The notes: generated by a model not told the origin, from the letters alone. Numbered from the stretch's first letter, positions 8,544-19,544 are shown. The stretch is 62,282 nucleotides of DNA from Pseudomonadota bacterium (GCA_009786025.1 WQUA01000008.1:1-62282), one strand, 5' to 3'. Made by a program: numbers and translations.

Positions 8544-9003
8544 TTTTGCGCAAACGCTCCAAAGTATTGGCCAATTCGACGGCGGCCTGTGCAGCTTCGT
8601 AGCCTTTCTGATCCATCCGCGCCTGCGCCTGTTCGTCGGTGTCGCATGTCAACACGCCATTGCCGATTGCGATGTCGAAATCGAGCGCAACATCGCTGAT
8701 GCCGCGCGCCGATTCGTTGCTGACGATTTCAAAATGATAGGTTTCGCCGCGAATCACGGCGCCCAACGCAACCAACGCATGGAATTGCCCGGCTTGCGCC
8801 ATTCCCTGCAACGCCAGCGGAATCTCCAATGCGCCGGGAACCCGCAGCAGCGTGATATGCGCATCAACCACGCCTTTCTCGCGCAGAAAGCGCAACGCGC
8901 CTTTGAGCAACCCTTCGCCGATCTCGGCATTGAAACGCGCCAACACGATGCCGATACGCATTCCGGCTGCACGCGTATTGCTGGGGATTTCTTGAAGTTT
9001 CAT
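8533..9003 (-). CDS. ribH: 6,7-dimethyl-8-ribityllumazine synthase
   Basis: Joins 5-amino-6-ribitylaminouracil with 3,4-dihydroxy-2-butanone 4-phosphate to make lumazine, the penultimate step of riboflavin synthesis; the family forms pentamers or 60-mer capsids. Length 156 is normal. Visible motifs are IGIVLARFNAEIGEGLL, the VPGALEIPLA binding loop, and GAVIRGETYHFEIVSNESARG with the catalytic histidine. It lies 44 bases after ribBA and overlaps nusB, so the three probably form one unit. Confidence 0.95.
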   Translation of the reverse strand: MKLQEIPSNTRAAGMRIGIVLARFNAEIGEGLLKGALRFLREKGVVDAHITLLRVPGALEIPLALQGMAQAGQFHALVALGAVIRGETYHFEIVSNESARGISDVALDFDIAIGNGVLTCDTDEQAQARMDQKGYEAAQAAVELANTLERLRKNAD

Positions 9004-9046
9004 CGTCGCTCAGAAAAATAGTTGTTGTTCCGTTTTTAATATCAAG

Positions 9047-10153
9047 TCACGGCAGCACTTCCAGCGGCCCCTGCTCCTGAAAGCCAGTCACTTCCAAACC
9101 GAAGCCGGCCATGCTCGGTATTTTCCGCGGCCTCGACAACAACCGCATTTTTTGAATGTTCAAATCGCGTAAAATCTGCGCTCCGATGCCGTAATCGCGC
9201 AACGCCAGCGTTACATCGGTATTCCGTTTGCCCGCGGCCGCACGATAACGCAAATCCTGGGCGCTCTCCGGCCGATGTAGCAACACCATCACACCCGCGG
9301 AGGCTGCCATCAGCTCGCGCAACGCCGGGAATACCCCCCAGGCGTGCGGCTCGCTTTGCACATCCAGCAAGTCCATGATTGAGATCGGTTCGTGCACGCG
9401 TACCAGCGTTTCTTTTTCCGGCGTCGGTGTGCCGTGAACCAGCGCCAGATGCGTCGCGTCGGTCAGCTTGTCGCGATAAATAAACAACTCGAAAGCACCC
9501 ACCGCCGTTTGCAACGGCCGCTGCGCAATTCGTTCCAACAATGTTTCATGTTGGCTGCGGTGATGTATCAGATCCGCAATTGTGCCGATTTTCAATCCGT
9601 GCTTCGTCGCAAAAATTTCGAGGTCCGGCAGGCGCGCCATCGCGCCATCTTCTTTGAGAATTTCGCAAATGACGGTAGACGGCATCAATCCTGCCATCCG
9701 CGCCAGATCGCAACCTGCTTCTGTGTGACCGGCGCGTACCAACACGCCGCCGGGTTGCGCCATCAACGGAAAAATATGCCCCGGCTGCACCAGGTCTTCC
9801 GGCTTGGCGTCGGGTGCAACCGCCGCTTGAATGGTGCGAGCGCGATCAGCAGCGGAAATCCCAGTCGTCACGCCTTGCGCCGCTTCGATCGACAGCGTGA
9901 AATTCGTGCCGAGCGGCGAGCGATTGGCAGCCGCCATCAACGGCAACTTCAGTTGCTGACAATGTTCCGATGTCAAAGTCAGGCAAACGAGTCCGCGCGC
10001 GTGCGTCACCATGAAGTTGATCGCCGCTGGCGTCACGAATTCCGCCGCGAGCATCAAGTCGCCTTCGTTCTCGCGATTTTCTTCATCGACCAAAACGATC
10101 ATTCGGCCAGCTTTCAGTTCGGCAAGAATTTCAGGGATCGGCGCTATCGCCAT
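9047..10153 (-). CDS. ribBA: 3,4-dihydroxy-2-butanone-4-phosphate synthase fused to a degenerate GTP cyclohydrolase II domain
   Basis: The N-terminal half (about 1-205) is a complete RibB domain that makes dihydroxybutanone phosphate from ribulose 5-phosphate: [17 protein letters not shown] near residue 24 is the metal and substrate loop, and [16 protein letters not shown] near 140 completes the site. The C-terminal half has the GTP cyclohydrolase II fold, but the three zinc cysteines are gone: where RibA reads RVHSECxxGD...CxC, this protein reads [21 protein letters not shown]. It therefore probably lacks cyclohydrolase activity, and a separate ribA is expected elsewhere. Such RibB-degenerate RibA fusions are common in Betaproteobacteria. 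It lies upstream of ribH. Confidence 0.9.
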   Translation of the reverse strand: MAIAPIPEILAELKAGRMIVLVDEENRENEGDLMLAAEFVTPAAINFMVTHARGLVCLTLTSEHCQQLKLPLMAAANRSPLGTNFTLSIEAAQGVTTGISAADRARTIQAAVAPDAKPEDLVQPGHIFPLMAQPGGVLVRAGHTEAGCDLARMAGLMPSTVICEILKEDGAMARLPDLEIFATKHGLKIGTIADLIHHRSQHETLLERIAQRPLQTAVGAFELFIYRDKLTDATHLALVHGTPTPEKETLVRVHEPISIMDLLDVQSEPHAWGVFPALRELMAASAGVMVLLHRPESAQDLRYRAAAGKRNTDVTLALRDYGIGAQILRDLNIQKMRLLSRPRKIPSMAGFGLEVTGFQEQGPLEVLP

Positions 10154-10204
10154 GTTTTCAACTCCAGACTCGTTTCCAAAATGTGCAAGATGTTATTTTA
10201 CCCG

Positions 10205-10792
10205 TTATGCTGAGCGGCGCGCCGATTTGGGACGGAAGGCCGAACAAACGGCGTCATGGGTTTCGATGTAAGGCCCGCCGATCAATTCGATGCAATACGG
10301 CACCGCCGCGAAAACACCCTGCACCTGCGTTTCTCCGTTCTCGCCCTTGACGCCTTCCAGCGTTTCGCGAATCGCCTTCGGCTGCCCCGGCAAATTCAGA
10401 ATCAGCGCTTTCTTCCGAATGGCGCCGATCTGACGCGACAAGATCGCCGTCGGCACGAAATGCAATGAAACCTGCCGCATCTGCTCGCCGAAACCCGGCA
10501 TGATTTTGTCGGCCACTGCCATCGTGGCATCCGGCGTCACATCGCGTTCGGTCGGACCGGTGCCGCCGGTGGTCAACACCAGTGAACAACGCGCCTCGTC
10601 GATCAGCTCGATCAAGGTGCGCTCAATCGTCGGTTGATCATCGGCAATCAATCGCGTCTCGAATTGCGTCGATGTTTTCAACGCCGACATCAACCAATCG
10701 CGCAGCGCCGGGATTCCCTTATCCTCGTAAACGCCTTGAGACGCACGGTCACTGATTGACACCAGCCCGATGCGTAACGGTGAAGTGTTCAT
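10205..10792 (-). CDS. mog: Molybdopterin adenylyltransferase
   Basis: Activates molybdopterin by adenylylation before molybdenum insertion. The 195-residue protein has the MoaB/Mog signatures [20 protein letters not shown] at the N-terminus, [19 protein letters not shown] near residue 72, and [17 protein letters not shown] near 132. The start codon overlaps the stop of the upstream darP-type gene by four bases (ATGA), so the two are translationally coupled. The molybdoenzyme gene msrP lies divergently about 670 bases away, a plausible user of the cofactor. Confidence 0.93.
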   Translation of the reverse strand: MNTSPLRIGLVSISDRASQGVYEDKGIPALRDWLMSALKTSTQFETRLIADDQPTIERTLIELIDEARCSLVLTTGGTGPTERDVTPDATMAVADKIMPGFGEQMRQVSLHFVPTAILSRQIGAIRKKALILNLPGQPKAIRETLEGVKGENGETQVQGVFAAVPYCIELIGGPYIETHDAVCSAFRPKSARRSA

Positions 10793-11367
10793 GGCGAAGC
10801 CTGTCTTGAGTTATCAGAAGAAACCTGAGGAGCATCGTCGGCATGTGTTTCAAAAAGTGTTTTCAAATCCTGAAACAACTGACGGTAGTATCGAGGCGCT
10901 GCCCGTTGTTGACGGCGTTCCTGCTGCGCCTTTTCAATGCGTTGCCGCCAAACTTCGTGTACCTCGTCCGAAAATACGCTGGGAAATTTCGCCGCCAATG
11001 CTTCAAGTGACGGCACAGGCTCCTCCAGCAAACGTTGCCGCCAATACTCCAGCCTCGCCATTTTCGCTTTCGTCGCAACAGGAATAGCTGTTTCCGCCTC
11101 CAGAAATGCGCGAATCGGCTCAGGGTCAACGTCACGCATCAGTCGTCCGATAAACTGCATCTGACGTCGCCGCGCTTCATGCCGGGTAATCGTCTGCACC
11201 GCGATAATGGCGTCGAACAAACGCTCAGGAAGGTCAAGCGTTTCCAGCTTGGCGGTACTTAACGCAACCAACGCTTCCCCCAATGCCTGCACCTCAAGCA
11301 TTTCTCTTTTTCGCTGCGACTTGGAGGGCGTTAAAAACGGAGCGGTCATTTCTTCAACTTTCGGCAA
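10789..11367 (-). CDS. yjgA: DarP/YjgA family ribosome-associated protein (DUF615)
   Basis: Family members (YjgA, renamed DarP) associate with late 50S assembly intermediates. The protein is 192 residues from the ATG at 11367, or 186 from an in-frame ATG at 11349. Family features are the basic entry [19 protein letters not shown], the [10 protein letters not shown] segment, [16 protein letters not shown] near residue 66, and a C-terminal [13 protein letters not shown] helix. It is followed directly by mog with a 4-base overlap. The opposite strand carries msrP, with less than 100 bases between start codons for both promoters. Confidence 0.88.
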   Translation of the reverse strand: MPKVEEMTAPFLTPSKSQRKREMLEVQALGEALVALSTAKLETLDLPERLFDAIIAVQTITRHEARRRQMQFIGRLMRDVDPEPIRAFLEAETAIPVATKAKMARLEYWRQRLLEEPVPSLEALAAKFPSVFSDEVHEVWRQRIEKAQQERRQQRAAPRYYRQLFQDLKTLFETHADDAPQVSSDNSRQASP

Positions 11368-11461
11368 ATCTGTCCGGCTTTCCCGGAAGCTGATTGAACT
11401 GGATATTATACCACATCGTCTTATTCTGTTATTACTGGAGCGCCTTCATGAAAAAAGCGAC

Positions 11462-12448
11462 ATGAACAAGAAAATGGTGAATAATGAAAAGATGGTTCGC
11501 CTTTCCTTTATCCCTGCTATCCCCTCTTCGGAAATTACGCCGGAAACAGCTTTTCGCGATCGTCGCCGCTTCCTGTCGATGACCGGCGCGCTTGCCGCCG
11601 GTAGCGCCCTGCCTGCACTTGATGCTCTGGCGCAAGGCAACGATGAATCGACGATGCCTGCACTGCCGGGCAAAACTTCATCGTTATCCACCGATGAGAA
11701 AAAAACACCCTGGGAAGATGCGACCCGGACCAACAATTTTTACGAATTCGGCACGTATAAAGACGATCCCGCTCGAAACGCACATATGATGCATATCCGC
11801 CCCTGGCAACTCATCGCTGAAGGTGAAATTCACAAACCGAAAACTTTCGATCTCGACGAGCTGTTGAAACTGGCGCCTATGGAAGAGCGCATCTACCGGT
11901 TACGTTGCGTCGAAGGTTGGTCGATGGTGCTGCCGTGGACCGGCTATTCGTTGTCCGAACTGATTCGTCGCATCGAACCGACCGGAAACGCCAAATATGT
12001 CGAATTCACTTCGCTGGCCGATCCGAAACAAATGCCTGGTTTGAAAAATCGTGTGCTCGATTGGCCGTACGTTGAAGCTTTGCGCCTCGATGAAGCGCTG
12101 CATCCGCTGACACTTCTGTGTTTCGGCTTGTACAGAAAAACATTGCTGCCGCAAAGCGGCGCTCCTGTACGTATCATCGCGCCGTGGAAATACGGTTTCA
12201 AGAGCGGAAAATCCATCGTTAAAATTCGCTTGACTGAAGCCATGCCAACAACTTCATGGATGCGCGCCAACCCCCGCGAATACGGCTTTTACGCCAACGT
12301 AAACCCGAATGTGCCGCATCCGCGCTGGTCGCAAGCAACGGAACGACGTCTCGGCGAGGCCGGTCGCCGCGACACGCTGATCTTCAACGGTTACGCCGAT
12401 CAGGTCGCTTCACTCTACGCCGGAATGGATTTGAAAAAGCATTTCTAA
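11462..12448 (+). CDS. msrP: Protein-methionine-sulfoxide reductase, molybdenum catalytic subunit (MsrP/YedY)
   Basis: A periplasmic molybdopterin enzyme that repairs oxidised methionines in envelope proteins. About 328 residues. A Tat signal is visible ([20 protein letters not shown] near residues 33-52). The molybdenum-coordinating cysteine lies in [14 protein letters not shown] near residue 149, and [13 protein letters not shown] near 245 is typical of the family. The ATG at 11462 is chosen because the open frame before it overlaps the divergent darP promoter region; ATG 11492 is an alternative. The usual membrane partner gene msrQ is not adjacent, so the electron donor must lie elsewhere. 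Confidence 0.9.
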   Translation: MNKKMVNNEKMVRLSFIPAIPSSEITPETAFRDRRRFLSMTGALAAGSALPALDALAQGNDESTMPALPGKTSSLSTDEKKTPWEDATRTNNFYEFGTYKDDPARNAHMMHIRPWQLIAEGEIHKPKTFDLDELLKLAPMEERIYRLRCVEGWSMVLPWTGYSLSELIRRIEPTGNAKYVEFTSLADPKQMPGLKNRVLDWPYVEALRLDEALHPLTLLCFGLYRKTLLPQSGAPVRIIAPWKYGFKSGKSIVKIRLTEAMPTTSWMRANPREYGFYANVNPNVPHPRWSQATERRLGEAGRRDTLIFNGYADQVASLYAGMDLKKHF

Positions 12449-12506
12449 GCGTTGCTGCCGCTGATTTTGAAACAACAGCGGCGAGTGTTTTCAAGATCGC
12501 TGAACT

Positions 12507-13457
12507 TTATTCCCACGCTTTCGCTACGAGCATTTTCGCCCAGGCGCTTACGTCTTCCGTAAACGGATCCGCCGTCAATAAATTCGACATGTTGCGCAAC
12601 CAGGTAATCTGCCGCTTGGCCAGCTGCCGCGTCGCCGCGATGCCGGTAGCGCGCAACGTTACTTCATCACATTGACCGTCGAGGTACGCCCAGGCTTGCC
12701 GATAACCGACGCAGCGCATCGACGGCATCGACGACGCCAATGAATAGCGCGCTCGCAGTGCTCGCACTTCGTCGATCAGCCCTTCTGTCAACATGTGATC
12801 GAAACGCCGCGCAATGGCTTCGTGCAACTGCTTCCGATCATTCGGCAACAGAGCCAAACATAAAGGCGAACTCAGCATTTCATCTGTTTGTTGCTGCCCT
12901 TGCCGCCGACCCTGTAACTGTGAGAGCGGCACGCCTGTCAACCGCCACACTTCGAGCGCGCGCTGGATACGTTGCGCGTCGGTCGGTTTGAGGCGTGCCG
13001 CCGTAATCGGGTCGACGCCGCTAAGCTCACCGTGCAACGCCGGCCAACCTTCGCGCGCCGCCCAGGCATCGAGTTCGGCGCGCACCGTTTCATCCGCCAT
13101 CGGCAATTCACTCAAACCTTCAAGCAGCGCCTTGAAATACAACATGGTGCCTCCCACCAACAGCGGCCGCTTGCCGCGCGAACGAATGTCTCGAACAGCA
13201 GCAAGCGCATCGCGCACAAAACGCGCCGCCGAATAAGGTTCGGTCGGGTCGATCAGATCAATCAAATGATGCGGCACTCGCGCGCGCGTCGCAGCATCCG
13301 GCTTGGCAGTGCCGATATTCATGCCGCGATACACCTGCGCCGAATCGACGCTGATGATTTCACCGTCGAACCGTTCAGCGAGCTCCAGCGCCAGCGCGCT
13401 CTTGCCGGTTGCGGTCGGGCCCATCAATAAAATGGCGGGGGGAGAATGGAGAGACAT
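12507..13457 (-). CDS. miaA: tRNA dimethylallyltransferase
   Basis: Transfers a dimethylallyl group from DMAPP to N6 of A37 in tRNAs that read UNN codons. The 316-residue protein begins with the P-loop [13 protein letters not shown], followed by [21 protein letters not shown] and [18 protein letters not shown], all invariant MiaA motifs; [16 protein letters not shown] lies near the C-terminal third. The ATG at 13457 is preferred; a longer open frame runs into the repeat region upstream. It follows mutL on the same strand across a repeat-filled gap of about 270 bases, the mutL-miaA order known from many Proteobacteria. hfq is not adjacent. Confidence 0.95.
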   Translation of the reverse strand: MSLHSPPAILLMGPTATGKSALALELAERFDGEIISVDSAQVYRGMNIGTAKPDAATRARVPHHLIDLIDPTEPYSAARFVRDALAAVRDIRSRGKRPLLVGGTMLYFKALLEGLSELPMADETVRAELDAWAAREGWPALHGELSGVDPITAARLKPTDAQRIQRALEVWRLTGVPLSQLQGRRQGQQQTDEMLSSPLCLALLPNDRKQLHEAIARRFDHMLTEGLIDEVRALRARYSLASSMPSMRCVGYRQAWAYLDGQCDEVTLRATGIAATRQLAKRQITWLRNMSNLLTADPFTEDVSAWAKMLVAKAWE

Positions 13458-13465
13458 AAGTAAAA

Positions 13466-13730
13466 TTATTTTAACCGCAAAGAATGCATAGATCGCAAAG
13501 AAAATCACGCGAAGGCGCGAAGAAAAACTCATCATTCTGCGCGAAGCGAAACAGAGTCGCAGAATCCACAGAACCCCGCCCCACCCTCCCCTTGAAGGGG
13601 AGGGTGCGTCAACCCCTCGCCTCCTTCGACGGCACCTCCTCTGGAAAGGGGGCTTCTTTCTTCACGGCTTCGCGCCTTCGCGCGAGAAGATGCTTTTCTG
13701 ACCTCTGACTTCTGACCTCTGATACCTGAA
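13466..13730. repeat. Composite intergenic repeat between miaA and mutL
   Basis: Holds two copies of an AACCGCAAAGAATGC-like word, GAAGGCGCGAAG, the palindrome CCCTCCCCTTGAAGGGGAGGG near 13583-13603, CACGGCTTCGCGCCTTCGCG near 13664, and a run of CTGACTTCTGACCTCTGA words near 13699-13725. It separates two genes that are often adjacent and cotranscribed. Confidence 0.7.
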
Positions 13731-15605
13731 TCACTTGCCGCGCATGAACAGACCGTCGAGCGCTTCGAGCGTCAACTGATGCCAGGTTGGTCGGCCGTGG
13801 TTGCATTGCCCGCCGCGCTCGGTACGCTCCATATCGCGCAGCAGCGCGTTCATCTCAGGAATCGTCAGCAAACGGTGCGCGCGCACCGCACCGTGGCAAG
13901 CCATCGTTGCCAACACTTCATTTCGGCGCGCATCGACTTCCTGTGTGCTACCCAAATCGTGCAGATCACGTAACACGGCGCGCACCAAATCTGCCGCGTC
14001 AGCATCCTGTAACATTACCGGCAGGCAACGAATCGCCAGCGTTGTCGGCCCCACAGCGTTCAACTCAAAACCCAGTGTTGCCAGCGTTTCGGAATGCGCC
14101 TCAACGGTCGCCATCTCCAGCGTCGTTGCCACCATCGACACCGGCACCAACAAGCGTTGCGACGGTAGCGGTTGCGAAGCCGCCATTTCCTTCATTCTCT
14201 CGTAAACGATACGCTCGTGCGCGCCATGCATGTCAACCAGCACCAACCCTGCATGGTTCTGCGCAAGAATGTAAACCCCGTGCAGTTGCGCAAGCGCAAA
14301 GCCCAACGGCGGCACGTCGGAAGATTCGCTCTCAACCATAGCAGGCGGCAGCGATGACGACGAAAAAATATCTTCGTCCATCGCAGAAGGTTTCGCTCCG
14401 AACAACCTGCCGTAAAACGGCGATGGCCCCAATCTTTCGGCTGCTGCCGTTTCGCGCACCGGCAACGAAAATGCCGCTTGCGCCGGTTGGTAGCGCGCGA
14501 ATGATTGCGGCGCGTTTACTACGCTTCCCAGCTTCTCTGAAACAGAAAAACGCTGTGTTTCAATACCCGGATATCGAGAGCTGCTTGCTGCATTGCCCGT
14601 CGTAAGCTGCCCTCCAACCGGCAATGCCAGCACCTGCTCGACACTTTGCCGAACGAAACGGTGAATCGCCTGGCTGTCACGAAAACGAACTTCGGTTTTC
14701 TGCGGGTGAACATTGACATCAACGCCATGCGCGTCAAGTGTCAGCCACAATGCGTAAGACGGTTGCTGTCCGCCGTGCAAAACATCGCGGAACGCCTCGC
14801 GCAACGCATGCAACACGACGCGGTCACGGACGAAACGGCCGTTCACAAAAAAATAGGCCGCCTCTTTCGGCGACGCCGTTCCGGCTGCCGGTGATACCAC
14901 ATAACCCGTCAATCGCAAATCGACCACCGACGCATCCAGAAAGCGCGCGCCTTTCGTAAACGCTTCGCCCAGCACTTGTTGCACGCGCTCTTCGCGTGCC
15001 GCACCAGGCCAACGGTGAATCTCGCGGCCATTGTGTTTCAGCAAAAAAGCAACGTCTGGATAAGCCAACGCAATGCGGCGAAAGGTTTCTTCACAGTGCG
15101 CCCATTCGGTCGTTTCAGTGCGCAAAAATTTGCGACGCGCCGGCGTGTTGAAATACAAATCGTCGAGTGTGATCGTGGTTCCCGCCGCCAGCGCCGCTGG
15201 TTCGGCAGTGCCGACGGTTCCGCCTTCGACATCAAGCCGCCAGGCGTGCGTCGCACCACGCGCACGCGACACCAGAGAAAAACGCGACACCGCCGCCATC
15301 GACGCCAACGCTTCACCGCGAAAACCCAGCGTCGCAATCGCATCGAGATCGGAGGGAGCGATGATCTTCGAGGTAGCATGGCGCGCCACCGCCAACGGCA
15401 AATCTTCGCGCGCCATACCGACTCCGTCGTCGTTCACTTGCAAGCGTTTGCAACCGCCGCCGGTCAGCGTGACTTCAATGTGCGTCGCCTGTGCATCGAG
15501 ACTATTCTCCAGCAATTCTTTCAACGCAGCAGCCGGCCGCTCAACCACCTCGCCAGCGGCGATCTGGTTAATCAGTTGATCGGAGAGTGGATGAATGACG
15601 GGCAT
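13731..15605 (-). CDS. mutL: DNA mismatch repair protein MutL
   Basis: Links MutS recognition to strand incision. 624 residues. The GHKL ATPase motifs are intact: ELLENSLDAQA near residue 30, DDGVGM near 59, TLGFRGEALASM near 92. The C-terminal domain has DMHGAHERIVYE, ACHGAVRAHR and CNHGRPTWHQL, close to the DQHA(x)2E(x)4E, ACHGAVR-type and CxHGRP motifs of MutL proteins with intrinsic endonuclease activity, although Q is replaced by M in the first. An endonuclease-type MutL is therefore likely, as expected outside the Dam/MutH group. It is transcribed towards miaA. Confidence 0.95.
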   Translation of the reverse strand: MPVIHPLSDQLINQIAAGEVVERPAAALKELLENSLDAQATHIEVTLTGGGCKRLQVNDDGVGMAREDLPLAVARHATSKIIAPSDLDAIATLGFRGEALASMAAVSRFSLVSRARGATHAWRLDVEGGTVGTAEPAALAAGTTITLDDLYFNTPARRKFLRTETTEWAHCEETFRRIALAYPDVAFLLKHNGREIHRWPGAAREERVQQVLGEAFTKGARFLDASVVDLRLTGYVVSPAAGTASPKEAAYFFVNGRFVRDRVVLHALREAFRDVLHGGQQPSYALWLTLDAHGVDVNVHPQKTEVRFRDSQAIHRFVRQSVEQVLALPVGGQLTTGNAASSSRYPGIETQRFSVSEKLGSVVNAPQSFARYQPAQAAFSLPVRETAAAERLGPSPFYGRLFGAKPSAMDEDIFSSSSLPPAMVESESSDVPPLGFALAQLHGVYILAQNHAGLVLVDMHGAHERIVYERMKEMAASQPLPSQRLLVPVSMVATTLEMATVEAHSETLATLGFELNAVGPTTLAIRCLPVMLQDADAADLVRAVLRDLHDLGSTQEVDARRNEVLATMACHGAVRAHRLLTIPEMNALLRDMERTERGGQCNHGRPTWHQLTLEALDGLFMRGK

Positions 15606-15745
15606 ATCAGGGATCAGAGGTCAGGAATACAGCACTCACACGTAATGTTTTCATCAAAACTTGACACCCTCTCCCCTACCCCTCTCCCGCAAGCGGGAGA
15701 GGGAATATGATCCCTGACCTCTGACATCTGTCACCTGCCTCCTGT
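15606..15745. repeat. Intergenic repeat between mutL and folE2
   Basis: Contains GGGATCAGAGGTCAGG just upstream of mutL, a perfect CTCTCCCGCAAGCGGGAGAG palindrome near 15683-15702, and CTGACCTCTGACATCTG words near 15715. These are the same modules as in other gaps. Confidence 0.65.
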
Positions 15746-16552
15746 TATTTGCGCATACGCTGAGTGGTTGTGAATCGACTCAAAATTTTCCGCCTCGACG
15801 CTGAATGAGGCCAGGCGTTTATCGGCAGCCATTCGCTGTGCGATACTGCGTACCAGGTCTTCGACAAAATTAGGATGGTCGTAAGCGTATTCAGTAACGT
15901 ATTTTTCATCAGCGCGTTTCAGGATTGCGTAAAGTCCGCTCGACGCCTCCTCCTCAGCGATCCGGATCAAGTCCATCACAAAGATCGGTTCGTTCAGCGT
16001 CGCCCCCAGGGTGACCACCGAACGCTGGTTGTGCGCGCCGTAATCGGAAATCCGCTTTGAGCAGGGGCACAGTGAGGTGACAGGAATATCGACTTCCACC
16101 TTCTCGCGGTATTGCCCATCCTTCACTTCGCCGCTCAAACGCACCTGGTAATCCATCGTGCTTTCGATTCCTGAAACCGGCGCTTTTTTGCGAACAAAAA
16201 AATCGAACTCCAGATAGATCTCACCCGCCGTTGATCCCAATCGTTTGAGCAGCAACGCCGACCAGTCGCGCAACGCACCAATCGCCAGCGGCTTCCTGGC
16301 GCTCTTCTCGCGCATTTCCTCAAACAGCGTCACCAGCCGCGACATGTGTGTGCCTTTTTGATGCGCCGACAGCATGGTATAGGCGCTGCATGTGGCAATC
16401 GTCGGCTGCGTCGTACCTTCACCGTCAGCGAAAAAGATCGGATAGCGCAAACGCTTCACACCCACACGATCAATCTGTAACCGCCGCGTATCGCTCTCCG
16501 ATTGTACGTCGGGCATGGTCGCAGTCTTGCGTTTTACTTCTTTAGTGCTCAT
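15731..16552 (-). CDS. folE2: GTP cyclohydrolase FolE2 (type IB)
   Basis: Converts GTP to dihydroneopterin triphosphate for folate and queuosine; the type IB enzyme is metal-flexible and can replace zinc-dependent FolE. 273 residues, or 261 from an in-frame ATG at 16516. Family signatures are DRVGVKRLRYPIFF, TCSAYTMLSAHQKGTHMSR near residue 55, VDIPVTSLCPCSKRISDYGAHNQRS (split here only for description) near 160, and FESIHNHSAYA at the end. It follows dxs on the same strand with a 30-base gap, in the xseB-ispA-dxs-folE2 order seen in several betaproteobacteria. Confidence 0.93.
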   Translation of the reverse strand: MSTKEVKRKTATMPDVQSESDTRRLQIDRVGVKRLRYPIFFADGEGTTQPTIATCSAYTMLSAHQKGTHMSRLVTLFEEMREKSARKPLAIGALRDWSALLLKRLGSTAGEIYLEFDFFVRKKAPVSGIESTMDYQVRLSGEVKDGQYREKVEVDIPVTSLCPCSKRISDYGAHNQRSVVTLGATLNEPIFVMDLIRIAEEEASSGLYAILKRADEKYVTEYAYDHPNFVEDLVRSIAQRMAADKRLASFSVEAENFESIHNHSAYAQITGGR

Positions 16553-16582
16553 GAATTCTCGTTCACTCCACTTCAGTCGCGC

Positions 16583-18610
16583 TCAGGAGCACGCCCGCTG
16601 CGCATCTGCGATACATCTGCCGCGCTTTTGCCATTCCCGCACCTGCCGCACGATACCCGCCGCGTCGAGGTCGCATTGCGCCAGCAATACTTCCGGCGCG
16701 CCATGTTCGATGAAATGATCAGGCAGTCCCAAATGCAAGATCGGTTTGACGATGCCGATGTTGGCCAGAAATTCGGCAACCGCTGTTCCTGCACCACCCA
16801 TTACGACATTTTCTTCAATCGTTACCAACACATCGTGGGTGTTTGCCAATTCTTCAATCAACGCGGTATCAAGCGGTTTGACGAAACGCATGTTGGCGAC
16901 CGTCGCGTCGAGCGTTGCCGCCGCGGTCAGCGCATTTGTCAGCGGCGCGCCGAACACCAGCAACGCGATTTTCTTTTCGCCGCTTTCATTACCACGCGCG
17001 CGACGGCGAATTTCGCCGCGTCCCACCGGTATCGTTTCCAGCGTCGAGGGCACCGCTGCGCCGGGACCTGTACCACGCGGATAGCGCACAGCAGTCGGCG
17101 CATTCATTCGGAACGCCGTCGTCAACATCGCGCGGCATTCGGCTTCGTCCGTCGGTGTCATGATGGTCAAGTTGGGAAGGCAACGCATGAACGACAAATC
17201 AAACGCGCCGATGTGCGTCGGCCCGTCGGCGCCGACAATACCGGCGCGATCAATCGCAAACACTACTGGCAGATTTTGCAACACGACATCGTGAACAAGT
17301 TGATCGTAAGCGCGCTGCAAAAACGTGGAGTAGATCGCCACTACCGGTTTCAACCCGTCGCACGCCAAACCGGCGGCGAATGTCACTGCATGTTGTTCAG
17401 CGATGCCGACATCGAAATAGCGTTGCGGAAACTCACGTGCGAATTCGGTCAATCCAGAACCTTCGCACATCGCCGGCGTGATCGCCACCAATCGCGTATC
17501 GGCGCGCGCCATATCGCACAACCATTGGCCGAACACTTCCGTATAAGTCGGATGTGCTTTCGCTTTCGGCACAATGCCCGCTTCCGGGTCGAAGCGGGTG
17601 ACGCCATGATAGAGAATCGGATCCTGCACCGCCGGCGCATAGCCGTGGCCTTTTTCAGTGACGACGTGCAGCAGGCGCGGCCCTTTCAGATCACGCATGT
17701 TGACCAGCGTTTTTGCCAGCGTGTCGATATCGTGTCCGTTGATCGGCCCGACGTAAAAGAAGCCGAACTCTTCAAACAACGTGCCCGGCATCAACATACC
17801 CTTCGTATGTTCTTCCACCCGTTTTGCGAGGCGCTTCATCGACGGAATTTTCGCCAGAATGTCTTTGCCGCTATCGCGCACCGAATTGTACAGCGGGCTG
17901 GTCAGTATCCGGGTCAGGTATTGATGGAAAGCGCCGACCGGTTTTGAAATCGACATTTCGTTATCGTTAAGAATCACCAGAAGATCGGCGTCCATCGCGC
18001 CAGCGTTATTCAACGCTTCAAAAGCCATCCCGGCGCTCATTGCGCCATCGCCGATAACGGCCACTACCCGCCGCGAGTTGCCGCCGATTTGCGCCGCCAC
18101 CGCCATACCAAGTGCTGCCGAAACCGACGTCGATGAATGCGCCGTGCCGAACGCGTCGTATTCGCTCTCGGCGCGCGATGGAAAGCCGGATAAACCGTCT
18201 TTCTGCCGCAGGGTATGCAAACGCACGCGCCTTCCGGTCAACGCCTTGTGTGCATAGGTTTGGTGCCCCACGTCCCAGATGATTCGGTCGTCCGGTGTGT
18301 TGAAAGCGTAATGCAGCGCTACCGTCAATTCGATCACGCCGAGGTTCGACGACAAATGCCCACCCGTATGTGAAACCGTCTTCAATACAAACGCACGCAA
18401 TTCCTCAACCAGCTTCGGCAACGCCTCGCGCGGCAACGCCCGCACATCCTGCGGCGACTCGATCGTATCGAGCAACGATGCTTCCGTTGGATTATCGACC
18501 GTATTGTTTGTCGTTTCCGTTTTGTTCATTGCTGTTTCAGCGGCGCTCTCCGCCGTCGCATCAACGCTTCGGGAAATGTCCGGGAACATCGAGCCTGAAC
18601 AAGAGCCCAT
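16583..18610 (-). CDS. dxs: 1-deoxy-D-xylulose-5-phosphate synthase
   Basis: A thiamine-diphosphate enzyme that condenses pyruvate and glyceraldehyde 3-phosphate in the first step of the MEP isoprenoid pathway. 675 residues from the ATG at 18610, which has GGAG upstream and lies one base after the ispA stop; the ATG at 18529 would give 648 residues, closer to the usual 620-640. The TPP motif is [20 protein letters not shown]; the transketolase-type pyrimidine domain has [16 protein letters not shown] and [16 protein letters not shown]. The first 40 residues look unstructured. It sits in an operon with ispA, which uses a later product of the same pathway. Confidence 0.95.
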   Translation of the reverse strand: MGSCSGSMFPDISRSVDATAESAAETAMNKTETTNNTVDNPTEASLLDTIESPQDVRALPREALPKLVEELRAFVLKTVSHTGGHLSSNLGVIELTVALHYAFNTPDDRIIWDVGHQTYAHKALTGRRVRLHTLRQKDGLSGFPSRAESEYDAFGTAHSSTSVSAALGMAVAAQIGGNSRRVVAVIGDGAMSAGMAFEALNNAGAMDADLLVILNDNEMSISKPVGAFHQYLTRILTSPLYNSVRDSGKDILAKIPSMKRLAKRVEEHTKGMLMPGTLFEEFGFFYVGPINGHDIDTLAKTLVNMRDLKGPRLLHVVTEKGHGYAPAVQDPILYHGVTRFDPEAGIVPKAKAHPTYTEVFGQWLCDMARADTRLVAITPAMCEGSGLTEFAREFPQRYFDVGIAEQHAVTFAAGLACDGLKPVVAIYSTFLQRAYDQLVHDVVLQNLPVVFAIDRAGIVGADGPTHIGAFDLSFMRCLPNLTIMTPTDEAECRAMLTTAFRMNAPTAVRYPRGTGPGAAVPSTLETIPVGRGEIRRRARGNESGEKKIALLVFGAPLTNALTAAATLDATVANMRFVKPLDTALIEELANTHDVLVTIEENVVMGGAGTAVAEFLANIGIVKPILHLGLPDHFIEHGAPEVLLAQCDLDAAGIVRQVREWQKRGRCIADAQRACS

Positions 18611-18611
18611 G

Positions 18612-19544
18612 TTAATAACTCCGCACGACGGCTTGCGTCGCCAATGCTTTTAACGGCCAAGCCGCTATCCCGAAATTTTCTAACGCTTGTCGCGCTTCCC
18701 CGCTCAATGCGTACATTTTCTCTTTGGCGCTTTGCAAGCCGAGCAACGCTACATAGGTGGTTTTGTTCTGCGCGGCATCTTTTCCTGCCGTCTTGCCCAA
18801 GCCGGCGGTGTTGCCTTCAACATCAAGCACATCATCGGCGACTTGAAACGCCAGTCCGACCGCCGCTGCGTAACGGTTCAGTGCCGCGCGTGCCGTATGT
18901 TCTATCGACGCGCTGCAAGCCGCACCCAGCATCACCGCTGCTTCAATCAACGCTCCGGTTTTTTTCCGGTGCATCGCCTCCAACGCCTCCATCGTCGTCA
19001 CCTCGCCGCTCAAATCGCGCGCCTGTCCGCCAACCATTCCGTGTCCACCCGCTGCTTTCGCCAGCAACGCGCATGCCGTCGCCGGATCGGGCATCCGGCT
19101 TTGCGCCAATACCTCGAACGCCTGCGCCTGCAACGCATCTCCCGCCAACAACGCCGTCGCTTCGCCGAAGGCGATGTGACACGCCGGCTGGCCACGCCGC
19201 ACTGCATCATCATCCATACAAGGCAAATCATCGTGTACCAGCGAATACGCATGCAACAATTCGACCGCCGCCGCCGGCGCGTCCGCCACCGCCACATCAG
19301 CGCCGCACAATTCCGCCGTCGCATACACCAGAAGCGCCCGCCATCGTTTACCCCCCGACAGCGCCGCATAGCGCATCGCCTCCCACAGGCGCTGTCCTTC
19401 CGCTACCGACGGAGGTATCGCCAGAAAGCGGTCGAGCGCCGTCTCAACGCGCGCCCGATGCGCTGCCTGCCAGGTCATCATCGCCGACGCCGAAGACGCT
19501 GCTTCGGAAGGCTCAATCGCCACGCGTTGCGTCGTCATCGCCAA
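18612..19544 (-). CDS. ispA: Polyprenyl (farnesyl/geranyl) diphosphate synthase
   Basis: Condenses IPP with allylic diphosphates to build the C15 precursor of quinones and undecaprenyl lipids. 310 residues. The first aspartate-rich motif is [19 protein letters not shown] (two residues between the DD pairs, as in short-chain bacterial FPP synthases), and the second is [13 protein letters not shown] near residue 240. [11 protein letters not shown] and [13 protein letters not shown] are further family motifs. The N-terminus overlaps xseB by 32 bases and the stop lies next to the dxs start, so xseB-ispA-dxs is one operon. Confidence 0.95.
   Translation of the reverse strand: MAMTTQRVAIEPSEAASSASAMMTWQAAHRARVETALDRFLAIPPSVAEGQRLWEAMRYAALSGGKRWRALLVYATAELCGADVAVADAPAAAVELLHAYSLVHDDLPCMDDDAVRRGQPACHIAFGEATALLAGDALQAQAFEVLAQSRMPDPATACALLAKAAGGHGMVGGQARDLSGEVTTMEALEAMHRKKTGALIEAAVMLGAACSASIEHTARAALNRYAAAVGLAFQVADDVLDVEGNTAGLGKTAGKDAAQNKTTYVALLGLQSAKEKMYALSGEARQALENFGIAAWPLKALATQAVVRSY

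Noticed and set aside
16502-17947. Plus-strand 481-codon frame
   Set aside because: Antisense of dxs and folE2 with R/H-rich shadow composition; dxs on the other strand is certain.
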